From assembly GCA_033439795.1 (NCBI GenBank), contig JAUTDP010000003.1, positions 3,348,001 through 3,412,000 on the forward strand: DNA of 64,000 nucleotides, given 5' to 3'. The notes beneath the pieces were generated by a model. That model was not told the DNA's origin. It searched no databases and saw nothing but the letters and a program-made list of their open reading frames with translations. The position numbers and the translations under genes are program-made. The stretch's first letter is position 1, and every line of letters starts with the position of its first letter. This document shows positions 9,873 to 22,400 of this stretch, piece after piece. This DNA is from Sordaria brevicollis. Lineage: Eukaryota; Ascomycota; Sordariomycetes; Sordariales; Sordariaceae.

Positions 9873-11932
9873 ATGGACCCTACAACAACCCTCTTCACCT
9901 TCATGCTGTGAGTTCTTCGGACTTGTTAATCTTTTTTCTCTATCTTTTTTTTCTTTTCCTTCTTATTCCCTTCGCTTGCGAGACTGCTGTGCGGTCATTC
10001 ATTCGTTCCCCCATCGTTCATTATCACCTAATTCGGCTACACTCTTTTCTCGCTTCTCGGCACAAAGACCGACTCATACTGTACGTCTGGAGATGTCCCA
10101 CTTCCCAGTTTTTCTTTTTGTATGGAAAAAAAATGTTGCCGGCAAGTGTGGACTGTGGATATGAAAAAAATCGGTTTCCCATGCTCGATCCGATGAGAGC
10201 TGAGGATTTCGGCATCCATCGATCAAAATCCCATCGATCAAGGGCAGGTCGGGGTTCACTAAGCGAGCGAGCCTGGGCAACTCTCGCGAGTCGACCTCAA
10301 CACGGAGCAGATCGACCGAGCTCAATCTTACCACCTGACGGTCCTTTACGCTCGTGGTCTCCTGCTTGACCCTGACCCAGCTCAAGGGAAGGCGCCATTA
10401 TTGGTCAATTCCCGTAATGACCCTTCCTCAACCCTTGGCGTGGTATTGGGAATATCGCAGCCTACGCTTGGCCCTCGGAGACTTTGGTGGCTGAGAATCC
10501 TTGCCTTCATCCACTCTTACTCCTCTCATGCCCCCCAGCCTTATGATCTGCGCCAACTTTCACCCCCAGTCGGCCACGAGACTAACACGATATATAGACG
10601 GACGCATCCCTCGGTCAAGGCTGTTCATCTCGTTGGTTCTTGGGACAACTTCGGCAAGCCTTACACAATGGAGCGTGACATCAGACGAGACAGAGGCCAG
10701 TGGAAGGGATGTTACACCTTCAAGGACATCATCTGCGATGGTGACTCAGGCCGGACCACAAAGCGGAACGGTGGCTTGAAGATGGGCCAGACATATTACT
10801 ATTATGTGAGTCGTTTTCTCAGAGATACGTCCGTCGGACCGATGTCACTAACCGAGACCTCCAGTACGAGCTAGATGGCGCGGCTGAGACACATGATCCT
10901 ACTCTTCCCTCAACAAATAACTGCCCATACCTCCCCGGCCAGACCGTCAACACTCTCTATGTTCCTGTCGAGCAGACTCTCAGGAACCGCCGTGCTTCTT
11001 CCAACTCTCTTCGCGAGGAAAACTTCATGACCATGAACCCCGCCGACAGGTACAACACGCCGCAACCGGCAGTCGTCTCACTCATGGAGTCGGCTTCCCG
11101 TGCCGCTACCGCTCCTCTACCTGAGCTCAAGCGCTCTTCCAGGTCCACCTCACCGGGTTCCAGCTGGTTTTCACCACGCAGACTGTTCGGTCGCAAGCAA
11201 AGCTCTTCCTCCCTCCCGGAGATCAGGGCACCCACACCTACCGATGATACTCGGAGCATCAGGTCCGCTGGGTCAGGCAAGTCCAGGGACATGTCCCCTG
11301 AGTCACTTCGCCGCTTCTTGTCTGATGATGTACTACCTGAAGAGGAGTACCAGACAACGGTGTGCCCGGCCATCACCATTCCCGACGACATCGCCGAGGA
11401 GAACGAGGACGACGACATGTTTGCCACCTCTGCTGTGTCGGAATACATGCAGTTCACTGGCCTCTCCCCTCCACCATCTCAACGCTCGCTTACACCCTCT
11501 CCTCCTCTTGTCGAGAGGGACGAGACTCCTACGCCCACTATGGCCGCTACTACCATGCCCTGCCTCGACCTTTCGGTCCCCACATTGTCTCTCAATGACA
11601 CCAGCTCTCCTCAATCACCGGCCAACTCGCCTCCGGCTTTCTATCACTCCGACAACGAGGACGAGGATGACACTCCCGAGGAAGACCTCCTTCCTCTTCC
11701 CATGCTTGACTATAGCACCGCCCGCAAGGCTTCTGCCGGCTCGGTCAGGAGCACCCTCTCCACCTACAGCCTTCCTCAGGAGGAGAAGTCCAAGTCTCTT
11801 ATGGTCCCCAAGATCGAGACCAACATCTCCATGTCTCAGACTACTCCCTTCCTCAACAGCCCTACTCCCAACTCTGGGCTGGAGGAGCTGATGAACGAGC
11901 TTGGTTGGATGGCTGAGGCTATTCGCAACTAG
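9873..11932 (+). CDS. CBM48 (AMPK1 glycogen-binding-like) domain protein
   Basis: Proposed exons are 9873-9907, 10598-10805 and 10865-11932, giving 436 residues. Exon 1 encodes only MDPTTTLFTFML and ends CT|GTGAGT. The acceptor at 10596-10597 follows a CTAAC branch site and restores the codon exactly. Intron 2 (59 bp) has GTGAGT, CACTAAC and CAG. Residues 13-110 form a CBM48-like beta fold: KAVHLVGSWDNFGKPYTMER, then GQWKGCYTF and GGLKMGQTYYYYYELDG, with the conserved Trp and Tyr positions. The rest is Ser/Pro-rich and disordered, with acidic patches and a short conserved-looking tail (ELMNELGWMAEAIRN). No catalytic domain is visible, so I infer a carbohydrate-binding or AMPK-beta-like scaffold role. 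The 690-bp intron 1 is unusually long for this group. The first exon is inferred from phase and from family N-termini. Confidence 0.75.
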
Positions 11933-13423
11933 GCGTTACAACATACACGATCGCTATACACATATTTTACCCTAATTCTTTTCCTATCAAGTCTATCTAG
12001 CATTTTCGGCGGGCGCGGGCATTCCAAAATGGGTATACTACAACTACACTATCGTTTAGAAAGCAAGCTTTCAGAGGTGTAAAAGGCATAGAACACTGGT
12101 GGGCGGCGAGATTTGATTCTTATATCGTTTCATTTGTTTAGGTCTCTTTTGTTGGAAGGACTGAGGGTGGACGGGTTTTGGTTATCTTAATCACTTTGGT
12201 GGGTGGGAGGATTTGGTCTGTGTTTTGAGGAGTTATCAGGGAGTCTAGGAGGGTGACGATGGGATGGGTGATGCATAGCATAGCACTGGGAGTTACCTCT
12301 AGGAAGTAAATGAGTGGGATGAGTGGATGATGGATAAGGTACTCCCCGAGGGGGGAATGGGAGGGATTGCAAACTAGATATCAAATCTGATTGTTTGCCA
12401 AGGAACATCATGATCACCATCACTTCCGTGAACCGTGAACCACCTCTGCCTGCCATCAAGGACTCACACATCGCGACAGCCCAGAGGTAACGTACTGAAA
12501 TAAAAGCCGATCGTCGAGACCAGCATGCAAAAACTTGGTTATGAAGGTTATGTCCAATCATCTTCGACTAATGTCTTGACATGTCCATCACCAGGAAGGA
12601 GCTAGTGTTCTCAGTACCAAACATGGCATTGACGACGGGGGCCGCACTTTCCCTCTTCGATGTTCGAGTTCCGACACCACGCTGGATCCCAAGCTGCTGC
12701 CACTTTGTGCCTTCCTTGTCTGCCAAAGTGAAAATTCTGCACCTTCCTCCAACACTTCGTTGTAACTGTGTGGTCCACTGTCACTTGTACCAAAGTACTC
12801 CTATCAGCCCTGGATTTTATTTCGTGAGAGTTGGCATCTGGCTTTGGAGACTTCGCTGTGAAAAAAAGCTTTATCATTGCTACTCTATGCAATGTTTCAA
12901 CGGAGGCGGTTTATGCATGCGGTTCCTACTAATGTTATCATTCTTCCCCAGCGCAACCACCACAACACGAAGACAACTCCAGCCAACATGCTCACCATGT
13001 CTCGCACAAAGCAGCCGGATACTGAACTCTTGTTCAAGCAATCAACTGACGACATCACACACTTTCACCATTTTTATCTGTCAATCATGGGTTCTCATAT
13101 TTCACTACGACCTTCATCACAATCTTTTGATTACTGGACTGGGCAAGTGAAGTTACAACCAATTGTTCGTCTTAATACCACATGACTTTTGTTTACTCTA
13201 ACCTAGCCCCTTTTCTTTTTGACGAATGAGAAATCGAGAACCACACATGAACGATGTACCAACAAGCCAATCAACTCCAACTAACATGACCAAGCAAAAT
13301 ACAACCGACCAACTCCAACACAAATGCAGTCTATGTACCTTTCCAGTCTTTTCCTTTCTTTTATTTCTTCCTTTTTCCTTTCTTCTTCTTCTTCCTTCCC
13401 CAAGCAGCAGTTTCCTAGACGGA
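11933..13423. other. Convergent 3' intergenic region
   Basis: About 1.5 kb between the ends of the CBM48 gene and the midasin gene, holding both 3' UTRs. A 189-codon open frame at 12581-13150 (plus) and smaller ones have no domain, are Cys/His/Thr-rich in a compositional way and overlap antisense frames. No gene is called. Pyrimidine runs (13340-13410) precede the midasin stop. Confidence 0.5.
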
Positions 13424-16400
13424 CTAAGAACCCTGCACCTCACTAAACCAACTCCTCAAAAGTCCCGCCAGCGCCCCCGGCAAATCATCCAAATGATGCA
13501 CAATCAAATAATACTGGAACGGGAAACTGTCCAAGTACCGATGAATGACCGGCATACCATCACTTCCAAACCTAGCCTCCTTCAAATCCAACACCGACTG
13601 AGAACCCTTCTTGGCATTTCCTTGCGCGTCGCGGGCATCGTCCATGACGATAAACACCACCATCACCCTTTGTTCCATTGCCTCTCTCAGCAAAGGACGG
13701 AGGCGGGCATGATCCTTTGACTGGACCAGGCCGTCGGAAAGAATAAGGGCGAGTTGCCAAAGGTCTTCGCCGCCTTGGGAAGCGGACGTCAAGCGGGCGT
13801 CGCGGAAGTGGTCGATGGTGCGACGGAGAAGGTTAACCATGTCGGTACCCTCCTGCTTGAAGGTGAACTGCTGGAGGACGCGAGCGCCGGCGTCGTGAGA
13901 GGCGAACGGGTCGGTGAGGCGGTGGGCGACAAACACGTCGGTGCCGAAACCGAGGACGCCGACTTGGCCTACTTCCAACATTGTCAGGGCGCGGGAGGTC
14001 ATGACGAGGGATTCGAGGGCGAGACGGCCGGCGGAGCCGGAGTTGTTGAGCGTGTCGCCCATGGATTGGGAGTCATCGACGCAGAGCAGGATTTGGTAGG
14101 AGCGCTTGGTGGGGATGGCGCGGCGCATCCAGATCTTGTCGCGCTTGTAGGAGGAGGCAATGTAGGGGATGATTTTCTTGATGTTGAGGCGTTTGCCGGT
14201 GCGGAAGGAGCCGGAGAGCTTGGTCGACTGCGAAGGGGTGAGGATGAGGCGGAGTTGGGAAGACAGAGACATGGAGAGGGACTGCGTCTTGGTCTGGAAG
14301 GTGGTCCACATGTTGAGAGCCTCGTTGAAGTCGCGCAGAGGACGGGGTGGCTTGTCAGCGTCGTCGGCGAGGTGGATGGCCTGCAATTGGCTGGATTCTT
14401 CGTTGATTTCCTCTTCGAGATCACCTTCCTTTGCTTCGGCCTTGCGGAGATCCTCTTCGTCATCTTCCATGGCGCCTTGGTGCGTGGCGACACCGGAGCG
14501 GCCGTCTTTGCGGTCTTCATCCTTGGGAGCCTCAGCGGAGTCGGGAATGTCAGCGTCTTCCATGTCGATGTCCTCGTCCTTCTTGTTGTCCTCGGCGGCA
14601 GGCTCATCTTCAGGCAAGACGTGCTGGTTGGCGTCTTCCATCTCGGTGTCGATGGCCATGGCGTCATCCATGGGACGGACCTCTTCGTCGTTGGCGGTGC
14701 CCATAGCTTGGGTGTCGGGCTCGGCGTCTTCATCCTGCAAGTGCTGGAATTCGACCTTGGCCATGTCGACATCGGGCTTCTGGTGCTGCTCTTCCTTCTC
14801 CTCGGGAGCGTTACGAATGTCACGCTGGTTTCTGTACCACCTGTCGAGAGCATCACCTAGCTTCTTGAATGGCTGGGCGCTGGCCTCGGTTTCTTGATCC
14901 TCGTTGGGGCCCTCCTGTTGTTCAGTGCGAGATTGCTCACCCTTGGAACCAGGAGCGTTGTCTTGGTCAGAGGACTGGTTGTTGACAGCACCTTGCTCGC
15001 GCTGGGCGGCCTTGTTGTCAGCGGTGTCGTCCTGCATGTCGTTCTGGTCATCCTGAGCAAGACCGCCGCCAGTCTTGACATCGCTGGGAGCAGCGTTGTC
15101 ATCATCCGCCTGAGCCTGGTCATCGTTCAGACCGGGCTGTTCCTCCTTCTCCTTCTCCTCTTCCTCCTTGTCCAAATCCTGCGGGGCATCTTCATCCTGT
15201 TCCTCCTCCTTGTCCATGTCCACATCCATGTTATCCTCATCCATAGGATTAATCTCGTCATTCTCTTCGGCCTCGGCCTCATCAGGCTTCTCGGCATCCT
15301 TCTGCTCCTCAAGCTTGTCTTCCTCCTCCGCACCATTTGGCGCCTGTTCTTCATCCATCTCTCCATCCTGCGGCTTCTCGTCATTCTCCAAATCATCCAA
15401 GTTATCCTCCTCCTCATCTTCATCACCGCTGATATCAATCTGCATATCATCCGGCAACGCCAGCGTATCCTGCTGCTCCACATTCTGGTCCTGATTATTC
15501 AGTTCCTCCTGCGGCTGGCCCTCACCCTCCTGCTCCTCACCGGGCTCTTCGTCTCCCTCCTCTTCATTCTCATCTTCACCCTCCTTCTTCTCCTTCTTTT
15601 CATCGTCCTTATCCTCCTCCTGAGCGTTCGCATCTTCCTGCTCCTGCTGCTTCTGCTCCTTACCAGGTTCCGCAGCAGCCTGCTCATCCTCATCCGTCTT
15701 ACCGCTGTTATTCTCCCCCTTCTGATCCTTCTCCGCATCCTCCTCATCCTTACCATCCCACATCTTCTCATCAACAGCCGTCGGGTCGAGCTCATCCACA
15801 CCGCCCGCCTCTTCCTCCATCTCATCATCTTCGTCCTCGTCCTCGTCACCATCCTTATCCTTCTTGTTCTCATCATCCTCTTCCTCGGCCTTGACAGAGC
15901 CCATGTCTCCCTCGAGATCATCCTCGCCCATATCAACCGCGTCGGGGTTATCCTCAATGTCATTCTGGTTCTTGTTGTTTTGGTCTTGGGCAAGTTCCGA
16001 CAGGTCCTCGTCGTCTTTGATGTCCTTGGAAATATCCTCGGCGCCTTCGCCGTCGCCGAGACCGGTACCGCTTTGCACGTCGCCTTGCTCGCCGGACTTT
16101 TCCTTGGATTCCTCCTGGGGAGAGCAGAACCCTTGCTTGGCGATGACGATGAAGCTATTGCTGAGGGTGTAACCGAGGCGGCAGGTAGACCTGTGAAGAT
16201 CGGCGTACTGGGCAATGTTCGATTGGCAGGTGGAAGCGTATTGCTCGAGCATAGGGAGGATAGACCGCAAGAGGGCGGTTTCGGCGTCACGGATGGTTGG
16301 CTCGGAGAGGTTGGAGGCCTTGAGCATGCGAAGAAGGGAGTCGACTTCGGAAGTGATGCGCGGCATGCCAAGGGTGTTGATGGCTTTTTCGAGACCCTCG

Positions 16401-19400
16401 GAGTGAGCGAGGAACCAGCCCGCGTCTTCCTGGCTTTGGGGCAGGGACTTGACGGCCTCGGGGAACTTTTGGAGGGCGACGAGGATGCGGCTGGATAGGT
16501 CGAGGGCGGACTTGGCGAACTCGTCGAGGGAGGTCTCTTGGAGCTCGTTGGCGATGGCGACGGTTGAGGCGCTGGTCCAGAGCTGGACTTGGCGGATGAC
16601 GAAGGCCATTTCGGGACGCTCGAGCAAGAGGGTGTTGAGGGCCTCGCGGAGAGAAGCGAGCTCCTTCTCGGCGTCGGCGTGAAGCTGCTCGAGAGCGGAG
16701 GAGCTGAAGCCCGCAGGAAGAGAAGGCAGGCTGTCCTGCTTGGTAGCCAGGGTGGCAAAGGTATCGAGCCACTGCTGCAACTTGCTGCGGACAGAGTCGT
16801 TGCTGGTTTCGCCGAGCTTGGAGTGGACGTCAACCATGTAAACAGCGAACTTAAGGATCTGGACAAGCCAGCGTAGGACACGACCGTGGTTGGTCAAGCT
16901 CTGCTGGGACTGGATGGCCACCTCGCCGGCGCCGGTACGACCAGAGACTTCCTTGGCGAAGGTGATGGCTTGGTGGAGGGCACGCTCCGCCTCAGCGGTA
17001 CGCGAGAGGTACATGCGCTGCTTGAACATCACATACAGGATACCCTCAAGGAAACCGATAGAGCGGTGGACGACCTCGCGGTTGAGATCATCGTTGTGCT
17101 CAAAGGTGGCCTGGCGGAACTTGGGGGCCAAATCAAGCATCTTGTGGTAGAAGTACTCGATAGCGTTAAGCTGGGTCTCGCTCAGGTGAGGGACAAGACC
17201 GGAGTGAACGAGCACGGCGTGGGCAGACTTTTGGCGGTCGAGGATGGTAGTACCCAGGTTGCGGCTGAAGCCCATTTCGCGGAGAGTTTTGAGCGTGTCG
17301 GTGTAGAGCTTGGTCTTCCTGGTCTTCAAGTGCGCCATGGCCTCCTTGTTTTCGTCGGTGAGGTGCTGGGGAGTCTCCTTGCGAAGCTCGGCCATCTCGG
17401 TGACAAGCGAAGTGATGTACTCGTCCAAGCCGGAGGGAACTTCAACAGCCGAAGCAGGCAGCGATCCGAACTTACCCATCATCTTGAGGACACCGGGCAA
17501 GTTGGTGATTCTTGTCCACTGTTGCTGGTTCTCAAGAGAAGGAAGGAGCTGCGAGACAAGCGCGATAGCCTCCTGATCAGCCTGGACAGCGACCTTGGCG
17601 GCATCGATGGCCACGAGACCCTTGTGCTCCTCCTCGGGAAGACCTTGCTCCGTGATACCGCTTACAGGCTGAGAAAGCACGCCGCGGAACTTGCGCACCA
17701 GCTTGAACAGCTTCTGGTGAGACTTGCGCGCGCTAGCCCTGAGAGCCTCGATGTTCTTGTCTCTCCACTTCGACAACAACAAAACGTCCTTCATCTTCCT
17801 GTCAAGCGGGGTTCTGCCGGCGGCGATGGACTCCTTGACCTTGCGCTCGTATCTGGCATGGTAAGTGATGAAATTCTGGACAGCATCGCGGATGACACGC
17901 AGCTGGGGCTCATCGACCATCAACAGCTCCAACTGGTTCTTGAGTTGTCTGAGCAAGTTCAAGCGAGAAGTGAACTGTCCGAGGGTGGCGGTGTTGAAGT
18001 AGGATTCCAAAGCACCGAGCAACTCGACAGCGTACTGATACAAGTCCTTACCATCCTGCAACCATGAGCATGGCTGTAGAATGACGGCGCCGTAGGCTAT
18101 GAACCACCAGGATTTGGCGTCATCATGACACTTCTTGGCTTCGGCGTCGAGCAATCTTGACCAGCTGGACAGCTCGAGACGGCGCCAGTCGCAGATGATA
18201 TCGCGCAACTTCTCGTACAGGACAGTGGCCTTGTGCTCCCTGGTGGCCCAGCCACCTTCGTGCCACTCGTAAACGTGTGCGTAGAGCTTCTCCATGGGGG
18301 TGATGATGGCGGCGAGCGGGTCGTCGATGGACATGTCAAGAACCTTGTCGCAAGCCATGACGACGTCAGCGAGGGTCTGATGGTGGCCGATTTCGTCGAC
18401 GGTCTGTAGCTCCTGGAAGCGCTTCTTGAGGGCCGTGACAAGAGTCAAAGCCTTGCGGACCTCAACCAGAATGGAGTCGGTGTAGAAGTTGTAGTTGTTC
18501 GAATCAACATTGGCGCTAAAGGCCTTGATCTGGTCCTCAAAGGCGAGGATGGTGGCGGGCAGAAGCAAAGCGTCCACCTCGGGCTCACCGGCGGCAGAGT
18601 TGCGCTCGGCGCGGGCAATACGGCGAGCAACTTGGGTGAGCAAAGTACGGATGCTCTGCTGGGGCTCCTGAGGCGAAAGGAAGATCTTCTCGTGAGCCTC
18701 GGCCAGCAAGATGGACAAGTCGCGGTTGCCACGGGGGATCTGCTTCTTCTTCTTGGGCGCGTCGGGATCCTGCTCTTCCTCCTCATCGACGTAGTCGGGG
18801 AACAGCTGGTCGAACTCTTCCTGGTCAAACGCCTCTTCGTCTTCCAAACTGCCCTTGAAGCGGAACAAGCTGTTCTTCGCCTCTTCAGCCTTGCGATCGG
18901 CCTCAAGCTTCTTGCTCCACTCCTCATGGAAAGAGAAGAAAGACTCGTGGACAGCCTGTCTGAGGTTCTCCGGCAAGCTGTCGATACCCTCAACGGCGAT
19001 GATGGCCTGGACGAAAGAAAGGAACTCAAGCGAGCGGAGAGGCAAGTTCTTGGACTCGGCCTCCCAGACGGTACCGCTAAGGAAGGGCGTGACCCTGACC
19101 ATGCTCTTGAAGTCAATCTCATCGGAGTTCTTGGCGGGAACGGCGCCCTGACCGAGCGAAAGACCGAGCTGCAAGCAGCGCAAGAAGCTAACAAGCGGCA
19201 TCGTCAAGTCCTGGTAGGCATTGAAGCGACCGATGAAGCGACCAACAAGGGCAACGAGGTTTCTCTCAACCAGAGAAAGCTCCTCAGAAGCATCCTCAGC
19301 CTCAGTGGAAATGGAGCGCAAGTGCGAAGCAGCCACATCATTCTGCACCAGGGCATTCAAAACGTTATTGAACTCTCCCTGCAAGCCACGGAGCTCGGAG

Positions 19401-22400
19401 TCGCCAGGGCGGTAAATAGACTGAACAGCCGGCGGTTCGCCCAAGCCAGCAACTTCCTCCATGAGGAGCTTGCAACGGAGACCAGCGCGCTGGCCAGTGA
19501 AAGCGGCCTCAAAGGCTTCAAGGGCGGCGATCTGCTGCTGCAGGCTTTCATAAATCTCGCGGTGCTCCTCCTGCTCGATCTCAGCGCGGTGGTGGGGGTC
19601 GAAGATCTTGTCGGGAACGAAGAGCTTGATGGTGGCGAGAGAGAACTGGACCCAAGCAACGGAAGTATAAGCAGAGCGAGGCTGGAGACCCTTCTCAGCG
19701 GCGGCCAGGGCGCGCAGAGCCTTGTAGAAGTGCTTCTCGAAGATGACGACGAGGTGCTGGGGCCAGTTGGTGGTATCAACAGGGAAGTTGGTTCCTTGCT
19801 CAAGGAGGGAAGCGAGCTCGATGGATTGCACATCGGTCATCTCATCGAGAAGACCCTGGAAGAAAGGCGCGACAACACCCTTGCAGGCATCGCCGTGAGC
19901 AGCCATCACTTCCTCCATCAGCTTAAGCAGCAAGCGCTCAGTCTTCTTCAGCGAGTCCGTAGTCAGAGCATCCGATGACTTGGCAAGGATCTTGCCCATG
20001 ATAGGCAACTCGGTCTCCAAAGAGTGCAGCTCGTGCATGCTTGCCGAGGAAGTGGCGTCGTACTTGAGCAAAAGCGATCTGGACAGGGTACCAGTCCAAG
20101 GACGGACCTCGCTGTCCTGAGCAAGCAAGCAATCAACCAGCTGCAAAGGCGAAGCTCTCGAAGCGCGAAGACGCATCAGAGCAACAGTCGGCAAGTTGGA
20201 AAGCACGTCAATATCGGACAAAGCGGGCAAGACGACCTCGCCTTCCTCATCAGCAACCTGGTGAAGAACAAGAGCTTGTCTCAGCGCCTCGAACGTGGAA
20301 GCGAAGAACGGCTCGTGAGTCCAGGGGTGCTGGCCGATTCTGGCTTCGAGGGTAGAGATCTCCGACTCAAGCTCCTTGACGAGAGCAGAGGCATCGCCGC
20401 GTCCGCTGCGAACAACGGTATAAGCCCTAGCCATAGCCTCCTGGACACTCCTGAGAGTAGGAATGCTGGCATCAGCCTTCCAGCGCAGAGAATCGAAACG
20501 ATCAGCAAGCCTCTCCATCTCAATGACCTGCTTCAGACACTCCTGATCTGCGACCGGCTCGGGACGCAGCTGGTTCCACAGCGCCTCCATGCTGAGACCA
20601 GTGGAGAGCTTGAAGCCAACGACGAAATCGCGCTCGAGATACTCCAAAATGGTAGCAAGCATCTTGCGATCATCAGCCTCCTGCAGAACAGTAAGGGCTT
20701 TCCTGAGGAGATTGGAGCCCTGCGTCAGGTGCGCCTGGAAACGAGCCTCTTCGAACTTGGCATTAGGCACGATGAGTGCCTCGAAGGTGCGCTTCCAGAA
20801 GACCATCAGACGTCTCAAGATGGCGCGACGTTCCTTCCAAGCCCGGGACTCGTTGATGGTCTCGCTCATATAGGTCTTGAACAGCTTGAGCAGGGAAGCC
20901 AGGAAGCGGGCGGCGTTGACGGTAGAGTCGCGAGAGAGCGAGGCGACCTTGTCGGCAATCCAGGAGCGCTGGAGACGGTTGAGCTGGGAGGGCTTGCTGA
21001 CGTTGACCTTGCTGAGCTGAGCCTCCATGGCGGACTGAGCAGATTGGATGTCGAGGTAGAGCTCGTAGCAGCCAGCGATCCAGGCCGCAAGACCCTCGCG
21101 ATCCTGCTCGAGGAGAGGGATCATGGGCGAGTTGAGCAAGGGTTGAAGAGGCATGAGCATCTTGTTGGGAGCAACGTCGTAGAGCGAGGCAATAGCTTGT
21201 CTCAACGCACCGGCATCTTCAGCGCTAATGTAGGACAGAAGCTGGGCGAGACGCTGGCTGGCAGCGGGAGACTTGATCAGCCCGTTGGTAGAAGCCTGCA
21301 TGAAAGCCTCGAGAAGTCTAGTATCGCCGAGAGAAAGGACATCAAATGCCAAAGGAGCAAGGACATCGGCAATCTCGGCAGCGTTGAGGATTCTGGTGGC
21401 AGTGTGGAAGCGCTGCAGACTGCCATCAACAGGAGCAACAGACTGATAATCAACCTTCTTGGCCTCCCAGGGCGCACCCTCAAGGTAGATCTCGACGGAA
21501 CGGTTCCTCATGGCACGCGAAAGCTCGCCATAGCGGGGATCAACAGTGAGGAAGATCCTGAAGTCGGGATGAGGGATCAAGATGCGCGGCTCGCCACCGG
21601 GACCACTGTGCTCATTGATGCTCAGCGAGCCGTTGGGACGCTCGAGAAGAGAGTTGAGTCTATCAAGAACGGAGGCACTGCACAAGTTGGCGTTGTCGAG
21701 AACTAACCAAGCACCGGTCTCGACAGCACGGACGATGACACCATCGAGCCACTCGAACCGGGGGTTCTCCAGAGTCAAAGGCTTGCGCAGCAACTCAGCG
21801 GTCTCGGAGAGAAGAGGAGCAAGTGCACCAGCCTCGGGAAGAAGGTTCTCAATCATGCGGAGAATATCAGGATACTGATGCTCGCCAGAGAGGGCCATGA
21901 GGGCACCCATGAGATCCACAGCAGCGACCGGTACCGGCTCAGGCAAAGCCTGGAGGATCTGATCCTGGAGAGCTTGCTTCATCTTAGCAAGGTTGGCCTG
22001 GACTTCTCGATGAGGATCAGCCTGCTCGAAACCACCGATGAGATCCATGGTATCAACATCAGCGTTGAGCGGGAAGATGACGAGGGACCGGCCAGCCATA
22101 GCAGCCACATGGTTAAGCAGCGCTGACTTGCCGCTGCCGGAAGGACCAACGAGGATACAAGGAAGATCCTGCTCGACGGCGATCAAGATGCTCTCGATCT
22201 CCTTGAGCCTGTGAATGGGGTCGATAGACGGGAACGGTGTAGGCTGCGAAAGCTGGTTGCGCTGAAGAGTGGCAAGGCCAACCTGCGAGACGTAGGAGTT
22301 GATGTCGTGGTAGAGGCTATGAGTCTCTGGCGCACGTTGGAAGATCTCGGTGAACAACTTGTCGACCTCAACGCGATCACGCTCGGTTCTGAAACGCTGG

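Noticed and set aside
12581..13150. 189-codon plus frame between the CBM48 gene and midasin
   Set aside because: Composition is low-complexity and T/C/H-rich, overlapping frames exist on both strands, and it sits where two 3' UTRs converge.
14894..16498. 534-codon plus-strand open frame antisense to midasin, hydrophobic and Leu/Ile-rich
   Set aside because: It is the mirror of the Glu/Asp/Lys-rich midasin tract: acidic and Lys codons read as Leu, Ile, Phe and Val in complement. No domain, no start context and no introns.
20024..21706. 560-codon plus-strand open frame antisense to midasin
   Set aside because: Same antisense artefact. No domain or independent promoter.
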